A stretch of 17,037 nt of DNA from Sulfurovum sp. (GCA_003978395.1 QNZV01000106.1:1-17037), one strand, 5' to 3'; counted from the stretch's first letter, positions 6,683 to 13,708 are shown. The notes: generated from the letters alone by a model not told the origin. Numbers and translations are program-made.

Positions 6683-7298
6683 AAGATTTTTTAGAAAATT
6701 GGGAGTGATTTTTATTCCTCCAATTCTCTATATTGTTATGCGTCTATTGTGGTTTACTTATCGTAAAAAGTACCATTTTATAGATGAGCCTATTGATGGA
6801 CAGTGTATGGCAATTACTTGGCATTCAGAACTACTTATCTCTCCACAAGTCTATAGAAAACTTAGAAAAAATCACTTAACGTCTGCCATTATTGCACAAC
6901 ATCATGATGGAGAACTCATTGCTAGAACGTTAAAAATATTGAAGATCTCTTCTATACGTGGCTCATCACGAAGAGGAGCTAAATCTGTTTTAATCTCTGC
7001 GATTAAAATCTTAAAAGAGGGCTATTCACTTATGATTACTCCTGATGGACCAAAAGGTCCACGCTACAGTATGAGCGATGGGGCAGTTGCTTTAGCCTTG
7101 CGTGCAAAATTACCTCTTATGCTTGTAAATTATCAACCTCATACCTATTGGCAAGTACCAAGCTGGGATAAGTTTATTATTCCTAAACCCTTTACCACAT
7201 TAGAAATTTATCATCAAGTTTTAGATATACAAACTATGGATAAAGATATTGCTAAAGAGTACTTACAATCACAAATGAAAAAATATTCTCTAAAGTAA
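6675..7298 (+). CDS. DUF374 lysophospholipid-acyltransferase-like membrane protein
   Basis: A 207-residue member of the PlsC/LPLAT-like DUF374 (PF04028) family, whose members are thought to acylate or otherwise modify lipid A or phospholipids. Residues ~9-27 form one membrane segment. The catalytic-type motif is TWHSEL with His50, followed by QHHDGELIA (~75-83), the RGSSRRGAKS block (~95-104) and the hallmark TPDGPKGPR (~122-130), which bind the acyl donor in related enzymes. The start is GTG at 6675, within the miaB gene, an 8-base overlap that implies translational coupling. I recall the same neighbour relation to miaB in Campylobacter and Helicobacter. The substrate is not known. It is the last gene of the operon. 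Confidence 0.88.
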   Translation: MRKRFFRKLGVIFIPPILYIVMRLLWFTYRKKYHFIDEPIDGQCMAITWHSELLISPQVYRKLRKNHLTSAIIAQHHDGELIARTLKILKISSIRGSSRRGAKSVLISAIKILKEGYSLMITPDGPKGPRYSMSDGAVALALRAKLPLMLVNYQPHTYWQVPSWDKFIIPKPFTTLEIYHQVLDIQTMDKDIAKEYLQSQMKKYSLK

Positions 7299-7398
7299 AA
7301 TATATAATCTAAAATATATATAAAAGTTTAATTTAAGTTTAAATTGATTAAACTCAACTTTCAAGTTATTAAATCGTGAAATATCTTAAAAAAGTACC

Positions 7399-7431
7399 TT
7401 TATAACATATTAAAAAATATTTTATAACATA
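7399..7431 (+). repeat. Two direct 11-bp repeats spaced 22 bp, upstream of a promoter
   Basis: TTTATAACATA occurs at 7399-7409 and again at 7421-7431, exactly two helical turns apart. The copies lie about 50 and 30 bases upstream of the extended -10 box, where an activator would bind. Confidence 0.5.
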
Positions 7432-7455
7432 AGCTGTTAAAAATAAAAAATTTGA

Positions 7456-7461
7456 TATACT
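7456..7461 (+). promoter_or_regulatory. Extended -10 box for the GspL/GspM-like operon
   Basis: TGATATACT is an extended -10 element. It predicts a leader of about 70 bases before the ATG at 7536, which has the strong ribosome binding site AAAAGGAG. Confidence 0.5.
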
Positions 7462-7535
7462 TATCATAGATAAATAAAATATTAGATATTAGATAATTTA
7501 TGAGTTTAATAGAAATGATATAAAAGGAGAATAAT

Positions 7536-8816
7536 ATGCCAAATAGACAATATGTAACAATTAGCCATTATAAAGAGAGAGAGTTCTATTTTTTAAACCA
7601 TGCCATTCAAACGGAAGAGGGCTTTATTCCTAAAGAGATGGAGCAGTTTCACGAGAGTGAAAAAGAGAAATTTATTGAACGTATTCGTCTTCTACAATCT
7701 CAATACTCAAATACACAAATTGCTTCTATCTCTTTATCTATAACTCAAACTGTTAAAGATAAAGAGGATAAGCATAAAGTCTCTGCAAAAATCTTTAATA
7801 ATAATTTCGCTGTCCAAGATAAGATGGAGATTGGAAATATTCCGACCACACTCTATTTTTCTCCTTTTACCATTCTTTATGAAGAGTATAAAAAAAAATT
7901 AGACAATAAATTAACACTTCTTATTGGCTATTTTGACCGTAAACTTTATATGATGTTTGCGACTGAAGATAAAATTCATCAAAGTTGGGTTATTGGAACA
8001 CGGGGATTAAGTGAGAAACAGATAGCTATTCGTGTCTATAAAAGTATGAAAGCCTATTATAAAATTTCATATAAATTTGCAAATCATATTGAAATGTTAT
8101 TAACTGATGATTCTCCAAAGTTACTTAAGGTATTACGGGAGGAGCTATCATTAACCATTCTACCAACACAAAATAGTATTCATAATCTTTTGCATCATAT
8201 GGCAGGAGAGCAAAGTAGAGCATCTTCAAGTTACATTCGCTCCTCTTTATCAACAGAACATACATCAATTGCTAATAATTTACAAGATGATTATACGTTA
8301 CAAAAGAGTAGTGAGGTATCGGCAGATGTTGATACACAGCATAATTTAGAAAATTTAAAATTAAGTGACTACTCTTCTAACTCTTTTGTTAAAACAGATA
8401 TCTCTTTTTTTGATAAATTAAAATTATTGTTTTCCAATAAAGAGGCTTCTCGTCCAACTGTAAAAAGTACACTACTCGCTTTTGTACCTTTTCTTTTTGT
8501 TCTTGGTATGGGTGGATATTATACATTAGAGAGTAAGAAAGAGTTACAGAGTATAGAGATGATAGATTCTCAAATTTATGCACAAACAAATAATGCACTA
8601 CTTGCAAGTACATTAAAAAATGTTTTTTCATCTATGGGGAAAAGTGCTGAGTTGAAAAATGCATTAGTCTCAACTTCAAAGATAAATTTAAAAGGAATAG
8701 TTTGGGGAATTGAACCATTAAGAGAAAGCTTAATAGAACATTACCCTAATGGAAACTTTTCTATTAATCCACTTGAAAATTTTATGACAGAATTTTCATT
8801 TAAATCAAAAGTATAA
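7536..8816 (+). CDS. Bitopic membrane protein, GspL/PilM-PilN-like topology
   Basis: I cannot name a family with certainty. The 426-residue protein has a large N-terminal cytoplasmic region (1-290), a Ser/Thr/Asn-rich linker (~225-290), one transmembrane segment at ~311-330 (LLAFVPFLFVLGMGG) and a periplasmic end of about 95 residues. The cytoplasmic part contains LTLLIGYFDRKLYMMFATEDKI and a following VIGTRGL segment (~126-158), resembling the strand-turn-strand of degenerate actin-like domains in PilM and GspL. The next gene, 11 bases downstream with its own AAAAGGAG site, encodes a one-helix protein shaped like GspM/PilO. The order GspL-like then GspM-like is that of the type II secretion inner-membrane platform. 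No secretin, ATPase or pseudopilin gene is nearby. It may serve a transformation or secretion apparatus like Campylobacter Cts, which is inference. Confidence 0.55.
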   Translation: MPNRQYVTISHYKEREFYFLNHAIQTEEGFIPKEMEQFHESEKEKFIERIRLLQSQYSNTQIASISLSITQTVKDKEDKHKVSAKIFNNNFAVQDKMEIGNIPTTLYFSPFTILYEEYKKKLDNKLTLLIGYFDRKLYMMFATEDKIHQSWVIGTRGLSEKQIAIRVYKSMKAYYKISYKFANHIEMLLTDDSPKLLKVLREELSLTILPTQNSIHNLLHHMAGEQSRASSSYIRSSLSTEHTSIANNLQDDYTLQKSSEVSADVDTQHNLENLKLSDYSSNSFVKTDISFFDKLKLLFSNKEASRPTVKSTLLAFVPFLFVLGMGGYYTLESKKELQSIEMIDSQIYAQTNNALLASTLKNVFSSMGKSAELKNALVSTSKINLKGIVWGIEPLRESLIEHYPNGNFSINPLENFMTEFSFKSKV

Positions 8817-8827
8817 AAGGAGTAACT

Positions 8828-9250
8828 ATGAGTTTAAAGTTAAATGGGTTTATTCCTAAGTTACTGTTTATAGTATCCTTAGTTCTTCTCTTTGTATGGG
8901 TTGTTCCTAAAATACTTAATCATTATCAAAATATTAAAAGTTATGATATTAAAAAGAATGAATTGGAAGAGACATATCGTAAGTATAATATTGTCGACAA
9001 GGCACAAAAATTTACTTTAGAAGCATTCAAAAAAGAGGCTGAATCTATTTTTTCTGATGTTAGTTTAAAATCAAAAGAGGGAAATGAGTATAAGGTTACT
9101 ATTCAAGTAGATAAGAATAAAATAGAAAAAATAAACAGCTTTATAGAGAGTTTATCTCTTCATTATTTAGTAAAAGTAAAAAACAGTGAATTGAAATTGG
9201 AAGATAAAAACCAAGTAGTAGAGGTTCAATTTATCTTAGAAGAGCTTTAG
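8828..9250 (+). CDS. Single-helix inner-membrane protein, GspM/PilO-like
   Basis: The 140-residue product has a short positively charged N-terminus, one transmembrane segment (~11-27), a predicted helical/coiled-coil stretch (~35-75), and a C-terminal alpha/beta domain: strand ~87-95, helix ~97-110, strand ~112-119, strand ~129-138. This layout is that of GspM, PilO and EpsM, which dimerise with GspL/PilN through ferredoxin-like periplasmic domains. Sequence motifs of those families are too weak to decide by eye. It follows the 426-residue membrane protein by 11 bases with AAAAGGAG upstream of its ATG, so the two are made together and probably form a complex. Its last 15 bases overlap the end of tilS on the other strand. 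Confidence 0.55.
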   Translation: MSLKLNGFIPKLLFIVSLVLLFVWVVPKILNHYQNIKSYDIKKNELEETYRKYNIVDKAQKFTLEAFKKEAESIFSDVSLKSKEGNEYKVTIQVDKNKIEKINSFIESLSLHYLVKVKNSELKLEDKNQVVEVQFILEEL

Positions 9251-10234
9251 TAAATCTTTAGGGTTTACTTTCTCTTTATATAGATAAGAGCGAATTTTAG
9301 ATGGTATTTTAACTTTTCTGCACTCTTCTTTGAAATATTTTGGCATGGCTACTTTGAGATAGGGAGAGATATAGATAAAGTTATCTTGAACCTCCACAGC
9401 CCAAAGACCTCCAACTACAATTGAAGTGTCTCTTTTCAGCTGTTTACGTTGATTTCCTGAAAGTAGATAGCCTAATATTTTTAGATATTTATCTACCAGG
9501 CGGATTATAAAAGCATCCTCTTGATAAGTTAAAATATACATCTCTTTATAGTGAAAAATTTCTCTATAGCCTCTCAATAAGTTCTTTTTATCTTCTCTTA
9601 GATAATCAAAACTTCGTTTAATCCCCTCTTGATATTCAGATAAAAGTTTGTCTGAAAAATTTTTTCTAAATATATTTCGTTCATATTTCTCTTCAAAATT
9701 ACTCTTATCTACAAAATATGGAAAGTTATTTGAGTTTAAATAGTCTAAAAGCTCTTTTTTTGAGTGATGAAGTAGAGGACGAATTACGATATAGCTATTC
9801 CGTTTTGAAATAGGCTCTAACCCTAAAAGTTCACTAGTTCCTGCACCTTTGGTTAAACGCATTAAAAACCATTCTAGTTGGTCATTAAGTTGATGGGCTG
9901 TAAGTAAATTATTATACCTATTTTCAATCATGATTTTATCAAAAAAGTTATAACGAAAATCTCGTGCATTTTTCTCAAAGTTATTTTCAAAAGAGGGTGC
10001 TTGGGTGGTATAGCATTTTAAATTATACTTTTTTGCTAGTTCTATAGCATGAAGCTCCTCTTTTTTAGAATTTTCTCGTAGATTATAGTTAACTAAAGCA
10101 ATATCAAATGAGATGTTCTCTTCTAAAAGTAAGAAAAAGAGTGCAGAGGAGTCAACCCCTGCTGAAAATGCTAAAAGATTTTTTGAATTTTGTAGGTTTG
10201 ATTTTATTGAATGGGAAATTTTAATGTGTGACAT
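9236..10234 (-). CDS. tilS: tRNA(Ile)-lysidine synthase TilS
   Basis: TilS uses ATP to attach lysine to C34 of tRNA-Ile2 (CAU anticodon), changing its decoding from AUG to AUA and its charging from Met to Ile; it is essential in most bacteria. The 332-residue protein has the N-type ATP pyrophosphatase P-loop FSAGVDSS (residues ~23-30) and the family block TAHQLNDQLEWFLMRLTKGAG, corresponding to the usual HHxDDQxET...RxxRG. It is of the short class, with a reduced C-terminal region. The ATG at 10234 is chosen over the GTG at 10240 because AGG lies seven bases before the ATG but overlaps the GTG. The start codon sits in a perfect 7-bp hairpin. It follows rimO by 8 bases, so it is probably co-transcribed, and overlaps the GspM-like gene tail to tail. 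Confidence 0.93.
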   Translation of the reverse strand: MSHIKISHSIKSNLQNSKNLLAFSAGVDSSALFFLLLEENISFDIALVNYNLRENSKKEELHAIELAKKYNLKCYTTQAPSFENNFEKNARDFRYNFFDKIMIENRYNNLLTAHQLNDQLEWFLMRLTKGAGTSELLGLEPISKRNSYIVIRPLLHHSKKELLDYLNSNNFPYFVDKSNFEEKYERNIFRKNFSDKLLSEYQEGIKRSFDYLREDKKNLLRGYREIFHYKEMYILTYQEDAFIIRLVDKYLKILGYLLSGNQRKQLKRDTSIVVGGLWAVEVQDNFIYISPYLKVAMPKYFKEECRKVKIPSKIRSYLYKEKVNPKDLLKLF

Positions 10235-10242
10235 CGTCACAC
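10226..10242 (-). promoter_or_regulatory. Hairpin enclosing the tilS start codon
   Basis: GTGTGAC and GTCACAC are perfect 7-bp arms around a 3-base loop. On the - strand mRNA the A and U of the tilS AUG lie in the loop and its G begins the 3' arm; the 5' arm begins just after the AGG of the ribosome binding site. The stem is unusually GC-rich for this DNA. It could limit initiation unless ribosomes ending rimO open it. Confidence 0.5.
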
Positions 10243-11559
10243 CTACAGCTCTTTAATCAATGTTGCCAAGAGTCTATCTCCTGCCAATTCTGTAACTTTA
10301 GCTTCATAAAGCCCACCAAATTTAATAGCTAAATCAGACGTATCTGTGATAAGTAAATCTCCATCTATCTCTTTTGCCCATAGGGTTGGACGAGCTGATA
10401 ATATATACTCATGTTCATCACTTTCGCCCTCTAAGATAACATGAATGGTTTTTCCTAGCATCTTTTTCAAAGATTTTTCAGTTGTCTCTTTTGCAATCTT
10501 TTCGAGTGCTTCAACGCGCTCTTCTATAATCTCTTCTTCTACAGGTTTCATCGTAAAAGCAGGTGTTGTCTCTTCGTTGGAATAGAAAAAGACATTAAAT
10601 CGGTCAAAATTAAACTCTCGCATAAAGTTACACACACGTTCAAAAGCCTCATCGCTTTCTCCAGGGTGTCCTGCAATAATAGAAGTTCTGATAAATGCAT
10701 CTTTTTTTGATTTCATATGTTCTAAAAGTTCAATAGTTTTCTTTTCTCCAAAACCACGACGCATCATTTTTAGAATACCATCATCTATCTGTTGGATAGG
10801 CATATCGTAGTAGGTTTCAAATACGTTAGAGTCTGCAATCGTATCTATAAGTTCAAAGGTAGTGGTACTTGGATAGAGATATAATATACGGGCAATTTTT
10901 ACGCCATCAATTTTTTCGATGCTTTTGATTAAATGAATAAGTCCATCTTTTAGACCCATATCTCTTCCGTAGCTAGAAGAGTCTTGAGAGATAAATGAAA
11001 ACTCATAGAATCCTTTGGCAACGAGTGCTTTGACCTCTTTTTCGATAGATAAAAGTGTACGAGAGTGAAGCTTTCCTTTGAAAGAGGGAATGGCACAAAA
11101 GGAACACGATTGGTTGCATCCTTCAGCCATTTTTATGTAGACATGGGTATTTGAACCTGTAATAACACGCTCTGCATTTTCATTTGCTAGATAAACAGAT
11201 GGAGAAAAAACACCTCTTTTTTGTGCAATCATCTTATCAATCTGTTCATAATCTCCTACACCTGTAAAAATATCAACTTCGGGTAAATCTCTTTGAAGTT
11301 CCCCTTTGTAGCGTTCTGTTAAACAGCCAGATACTACTAGTAATGAATCTTTTTTACGCTCTTCATGTGCATTCAATATGGTATTAATGCTCTCTTCTTT
11401 TGCTGCATCAATAAACCCACAGGTATTAATAATAATGACATCAGCAGTTTTTACATTGTCTGAAATTTCGTACTCTTGAAGACGACCTAACATAACCTCG
11501 GAATCTACGAGGTTTTTTGTACAGCCTAGGCTGATAAGATGCAATTGTTTTCTTGGCAA
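10243..11559 (-). CDS. rimO: Ribosomal protein S12 methylthiotransferase RimO
   Basis: RimO is the MiaB paralogue that methylthiolates the conserved Asp of ribosomal protein S12 (Asp88 in E. coli). The 438 residues match the usual ~440. The auxiliary-cluster cysteines are Cys13 (SLGCTKNLVDSE, the RimO-type opening), Cys47 (NTCGFI) and Cys79 (SGCL). The radical-SAM triad is Cys148-x3-Cys152-x2-Cys155 (GCNQSCSFCAIPSFKG). SQDSSSYGRD, YLYPS and MPIQQIDDGILKMMRRG are RimO features, and a TRAM domain ends the chain. Translation starts at TTG 11559, supported by GGAGA seven bases upstream and by the family-typical N-terminus right after it. It has its own -10 box and is followed by tilS with no room for a terminator. 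Confidence 0.97.
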   Translation of the reverse strand: MPRKQLHLISLGCTKNLVDSEVMLGRLQEYEISDNVKTADVIIINTCGFIDAAKEESINTILNAHEERKKDSLLVVSGCLTERYKGELQRDLPEVDIFTGVGDYEQIDKMIAQKRGVFSPSVYLANENAERVITGSNTHVYIKMAEGCNQSCSFCAIPSFKGKLHSRTLLSIEKEVKALVAKGFYEFSFISQDSSSYGRDMGLKDGLIHLIKSIEKIDGVKIARILYLYPSTTTFELIDTIADSNVFETYYDMPIQQIDDGILKMMRRGFGEKKTIELLEHMKSKKDAFIRTSIIAGHPGESDEAFERVCNFMREFNFDRFNVFFYSNEETTPAFTMKPVEEEIIEERVEALEKIAKETTEKSLKKMLGKTIHVILEGESDEHEYILSARPTLWAKEIDGDLLITDTSDLAIKFGGLYEAKVTELAGDRLLATLIKEL

Positions 11560-11577
11560 AGTTGAGTCTCCAATGTT

Positions 11578-11611
11578 AAGGGATATTTTTTTGTATTATA
11601 TCTAATCCCTT
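11578..11611 (-). promoter_or_regulatory. rimO promoter bracketed by an inverted repeat
   Basis: TATAAT on the - strand at 11600-11595 gives a leader of about 30 bases for rimO. The 7-bp arms AAGGGAT (11578-11584) and ATCCCTT (11605-11611) flank it, one in the spacer region and one just past the expected start point. An operator or a leader hairpin are both possible. Confidence 0.45.
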
Positions 11612-11619
11612 GTTAAAGT

Positions 11620-12075
11620 TTATGGATGAACCACATGTACAACAAAGCTTTTTTTATGTAGTTTAGAGTTAACAGTAGACATCTTTGCATGGGCTTCATT
11701 ATAAGACTTATAGGCACCTACAAGTACATAAAAATTCCCATTTTTATTTAAAATAGTAAATTTTAATCCACTGTGATGGAGTTGTTTTTCAAAACTTGAA
11801 CTTGGTTTGTATCGTTCAAAAAAACCAACTTGAAGATAATACCCAGGTTGTGCTGCGTTTGAATATATTTTCTCTATAGAGAGTTCTTTACCAGATTTAC
11901 TGTGTATTATCTGATTGGTTGGTTTGTCGACAATACCAGACAATACAGGCTCTTCTTGTTTCTCTTTAGTGTTTTTTGTTGAACTTTTGTTGACATCGAC
12001 ACCCGTTTCACATCCTAAAAAGAGTAATCCTGTAATTATTAATGTTGCTGTTAAGTAATTTACGTTGTTTTTCAT
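11620..12075 (-). CDS. SPOR-domain lipoprotein
   Basis: A 151-residue predicted lipoprotein. The N-terminus is a signal peptide (MKNNVNYLTATLIITGLLFLGC) with the lipidated cysteine at residue 22; the box FLG-C is slightly off consensus but acceptable. A charged linker (~23-75) leads to a SPOR domain at ~79-148, recognisable from YYLQVGFF, the L-x-FTILNKNGNFYVLVGAYKS pattern and the closing FVVHV strand. SPOR domains bind peptidoglycan lacking stem peptides, mainly at the division site, so a role in septation or wall remodelling is likely; it is shaped like a small RlpA/DamX-type accessory factor without a catalytic domain. ATG 12075 is chosen because GGGAG lies six bases upstream and the signal peptide begins there; the frame remains open 13 codons further. 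It has its own -10 box. Confidence 0.88.
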   Translation of the reverse strand: MKNNVNYLTATLIITGLLFLGCETGVDVNKSSTKNTKEKQEEPVLSGIVDKPTNQIIHSKSGKELSIEKIYSNAAQPGYYLQVGFFERYKPSSSFEKQLHHSGLKFTILNKNGNFYVLVGAYKSYNEAHAKMSTVNSKLHKKSFVVHVVHP

Positions 12076-12099
12076 GTTAATCTCCCAATTTTTAATAGA

Positions 12100-12105
12100 A
12101 TTATA
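12100..12105 (-). promoter_or_regulatory. Probable -10 box for the SPOR lipoprotein gene
   Basis: TATAAT in the context AGATATAAT, read on the - strand, leaves a leader of under 25 bases before the ATG at 12075. The same AGATATAAT context occurs at nusA and rimO. Confidence 0.45.
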
Positions 12106-12151
12106 TCTTATCATAATTTGATATAGAATTAGAAGATTAATATCAATTAAA

Positions 12152-13069
12152 TTAGAATTGTTTTTCTAAAAAAGGGATAATCTGTTTTTTTCGGCTCATC
12201 ACTTTTGGAAGCCATATTTCTCTATCTTTTAAAGTTATATTAAATGCGTTCTCTATTTTAGCGTTCTCATCACTTAAGACTAAAAGTTGTGAACCCTCTT
12301 GCATTATGTCTGTCAAGAGTAGAAGTACGGAGTGTCTATTCTCTTCAGCTTTTATCTCACTCATTGCTTCAAAAAGCTCTTCTTTCATGTTGTCAAATAC
12401 AGATAAATCAACTACTTCAAGTTGTCCTACACCAATCTTTTCTCCACCCATGTTGAAGTCTTTGAAGTCTCTAAGAACCAAGGCTCTTTTTGTATCGGTT
12501 AGAACGTCTGATTTGATAATAAACATCTCCATTCCAAGAGCTTTTGGGTCTTCTATTTGGGCAATAAGAGCCAACTCTTTAACTGCTTTTGTATCCTCTT
12601 TTGTACATGTTGGAGATTTAAAAATAACGGTATCACTTAAGATAGCAGACATCATCATTCCTGCTAAATCTTTTGGAATTTCTACTCCAAAATAGTCAAA
12701 CATCTGTTTTACAATGGTGTTTGAACAACCAACAGGGCGTACCCACATCTCAAGTGGTGTATCTGTTTTAAGGTCGCCGAGTTTATGGTGGTCTACAATT
12801 CCTAAAATGGTCGCTTCTGCAATGTCACTTGGGCTTTGAGAACTCTCCATAAAGTCAATAAGATAGACATTTTCTCCTGCATAATTGGTTTTTAGCATTG
12901 GTTTTTCAAATCCAAATCTTTTTAAAATGAATGCTGTTTCAGGGTTAATTTCTCCCTGTCTTGATGGAGTTGTATCTTCTCCGAGTTGGTTTTTTAAATA
13001 GGAGAGAGAGATAGCTCCGATAATAGAATCAGAGTCTGGTGTGGTGTGTCCAAATATATAAGTTGACAT
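12152..13069 (-). CDS. ppaC: Manganese-dependent (family II) inorganic pyrophosphatase
   Basis: A cytoplasmic DHH-family enzyme that hydrolyses pyrophosphate to phosphate and so drives synthetase and polymerase reactions forward. The 305 residues are the normal length for the CBS-free form. Metal-binding motifs are complete: GHTTPDSDS with His8, Asp12 and Asp14, Asp72 in YLIDF, and the DHH motif Asp93-His94-His95 followed by KLGD. MMSAILSDTVIFKSPT gives the further metal-site Asp, and the C-terminal DHHA2 domain ends with the substrate-binding signature SRKKQ at ~292-296. The ATG at 13069 has AAAGGAT upstream. It lies 44 bases after dedA on the same strand, with a candidate -10 box in between. 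Confidence 0.97.
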   Translation of the reverse strand: MSTYIFGHTTPDSDSIIGAISLSYLKNQLGEDTTPSRQGEINPETAFILKRFGFEKPMLKTNYAGENVYLIDFMESSQSPSDIAEATILGIVDHHKLGDLKTDTPLEMWVRPVGCSNTIVKQMFDYFGVEIPKDLAGMMMSAILSDTVIFKSPTCTKEDTKAVKELALIAQIEDPKALGMEMFIIKSDVLTDTKRALVLRDFKDFNMGGEKIGVGQLEVVDLSVFDNMKEELFEAMSEIKAEENRHSVLLLLTDIMQEGSQLLVLSDENAKIENAFNITLKDREIWLPKVMSRKKQIIPFLEKQF

Positions 13070-13106
13070 AAATAAATCCTTTAGTTATAGGGGGAGTTTT
13101 TTTGGC

Positions 13107-13112
13107 ATTATA
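13107..13112 (-). promoter_or_regulatory. Possible -10 box for ppaC
   Basis: TATAAT on the - strand directly follows the dedA stop codon and would give a ppaC leader of about 30 bases. Read-through from dedA is also possible, since no terminator hairpin with a T-run is seen between the genes. Confidence 0.35.
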
Positions 13113-13113
13113 A

Positions 13114-13665
13114 CTAATAACTTTTAAACTCTTTGTAGACAAAAGTACTTATAAAGATAATCACAATTACAGCTCCACTAGCAATTAAATATACAGATTT
13201 GGAGTTAGCCTCTTCTCCAAACATATACCCTAACATGAGCATGGCAAAGTTCCATAAGGCATTTGATGTAAATATAATTGGAATAAACCAACGTAAATCC
13301 ATTCGAGCCATTCCTGCAGGAAGAGATATATATTGCCCCAGTCCAAAAGTTAGAGGAGCAAGAGCAACAGAAAAATTACCATATTTGTTAAAAAATTTCT
13401 CTATTTTATAAATTTTCTCTTTTGATACCCAACGTTTTGAGAGATAATTTGCCATAAAATAGTTAATCGTTGCACCAATGGTTGTTCCCATAGCTGTGAT
13501 GAGTATGGTGGTTGAAATATCAAGTTTTCCTTGTGATGCCAAGAATCCTGCAGGGAGCAAGATAAGTTGTGTGGGCAAAGGGATAAATGTTCCTACGACA
13601 ATCATATAAAAAAAGAAGCCTAGATAGCCCATATTAAAAATAGTATTAATAAACAAATCGAACAA
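13114..13665 (-). CDS. DedA-family membrane protein
   Basis: A 183-residue polytopic inner-membrane protein of the DedA/VTT (SNARE-associated) family, some members of which flip undecaprenyl phosphate or phospholipids. Hydrophobic segments lie at ~8-28, 30-45, 52-72, 126-148 and 157-177. Family features include FIPLPTQLILLPAGFLA (the re-entrant loop, where many members have an acidic residue near the first Pro that is absent here), a long loop with FFNKYG, and QYISLPAGMARMDLRWFI, equivalent to the conserved PAGxxRM segment. It starts at TTG 13665, supported by AGGA six bases upstream; the next Met is 11 codons inside. It is shorter than E. coli DedA-type proteins (~200-220). Substrate unknown. 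It is divergent from the acidic-protein gene, with about 196 bases between. Confidence 0.87.
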   Translation of the reverse strand: MFDLFINTIFNMGYLGFFFYMIVVGTFIPLPTQLILLPAGFLASQGKLDISTTILITAMGTTIGATINYFMANYLSKRWVSKEKIYKIEKFFNKYGNFSVALAPLTFGLGQYISLPAGMARMDLRWFIPIIFTSNALWNFAMLMLGYMFGEEANSKSVYLIASGAVIVIIFISTFVYKEFKSY

Positions 13666-13702
13666 AAAGTATCCTAATATTTTAACTTGAATTTTAACAA
13701 AG

Positions 13703-13708
13703 AGTATA
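13703..13708 (-). promoter_or_regulatory. Probable -10 box for the DedA gene
   Basis: TATACT read on the - strand, about 38 bases before the TTG start. It lies in the 196-base divergent gap (13666-13861), which holds no gene. Confidence 0.45.

Larger units (their letters stand above)
7299..7535. other. 237-base non-coding gap before the GspL/GspM-like pair
   Basis: No gene is visible. From left to right it holds an inverted repeat (7325-7332 with 7347-7354), a small AACTT/AAGTT hairpin (7356-7367), two direct copies of TTTATAACATA (7399-7409 and 7421-7431), and an extended -10 box. No hairpin here is followed by a clear T-run, so the end of the upstream operon is not resolved. Confidence 0.6.

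Noticed and set aside
10227..10241. CRP-like site TGTGA-N5-TCACA
   Set aside because: The spacer is five bases, not the six of CRP sites, and it lies on a start codon inside a transcription unit; a hairpin explains it better.
12306..12695. A 129-codon open frame on the + strand inside ppaC
   Set aside because: Shadow of a strongly conserved enzyme gene on the other strand, with no recognisable motifs.
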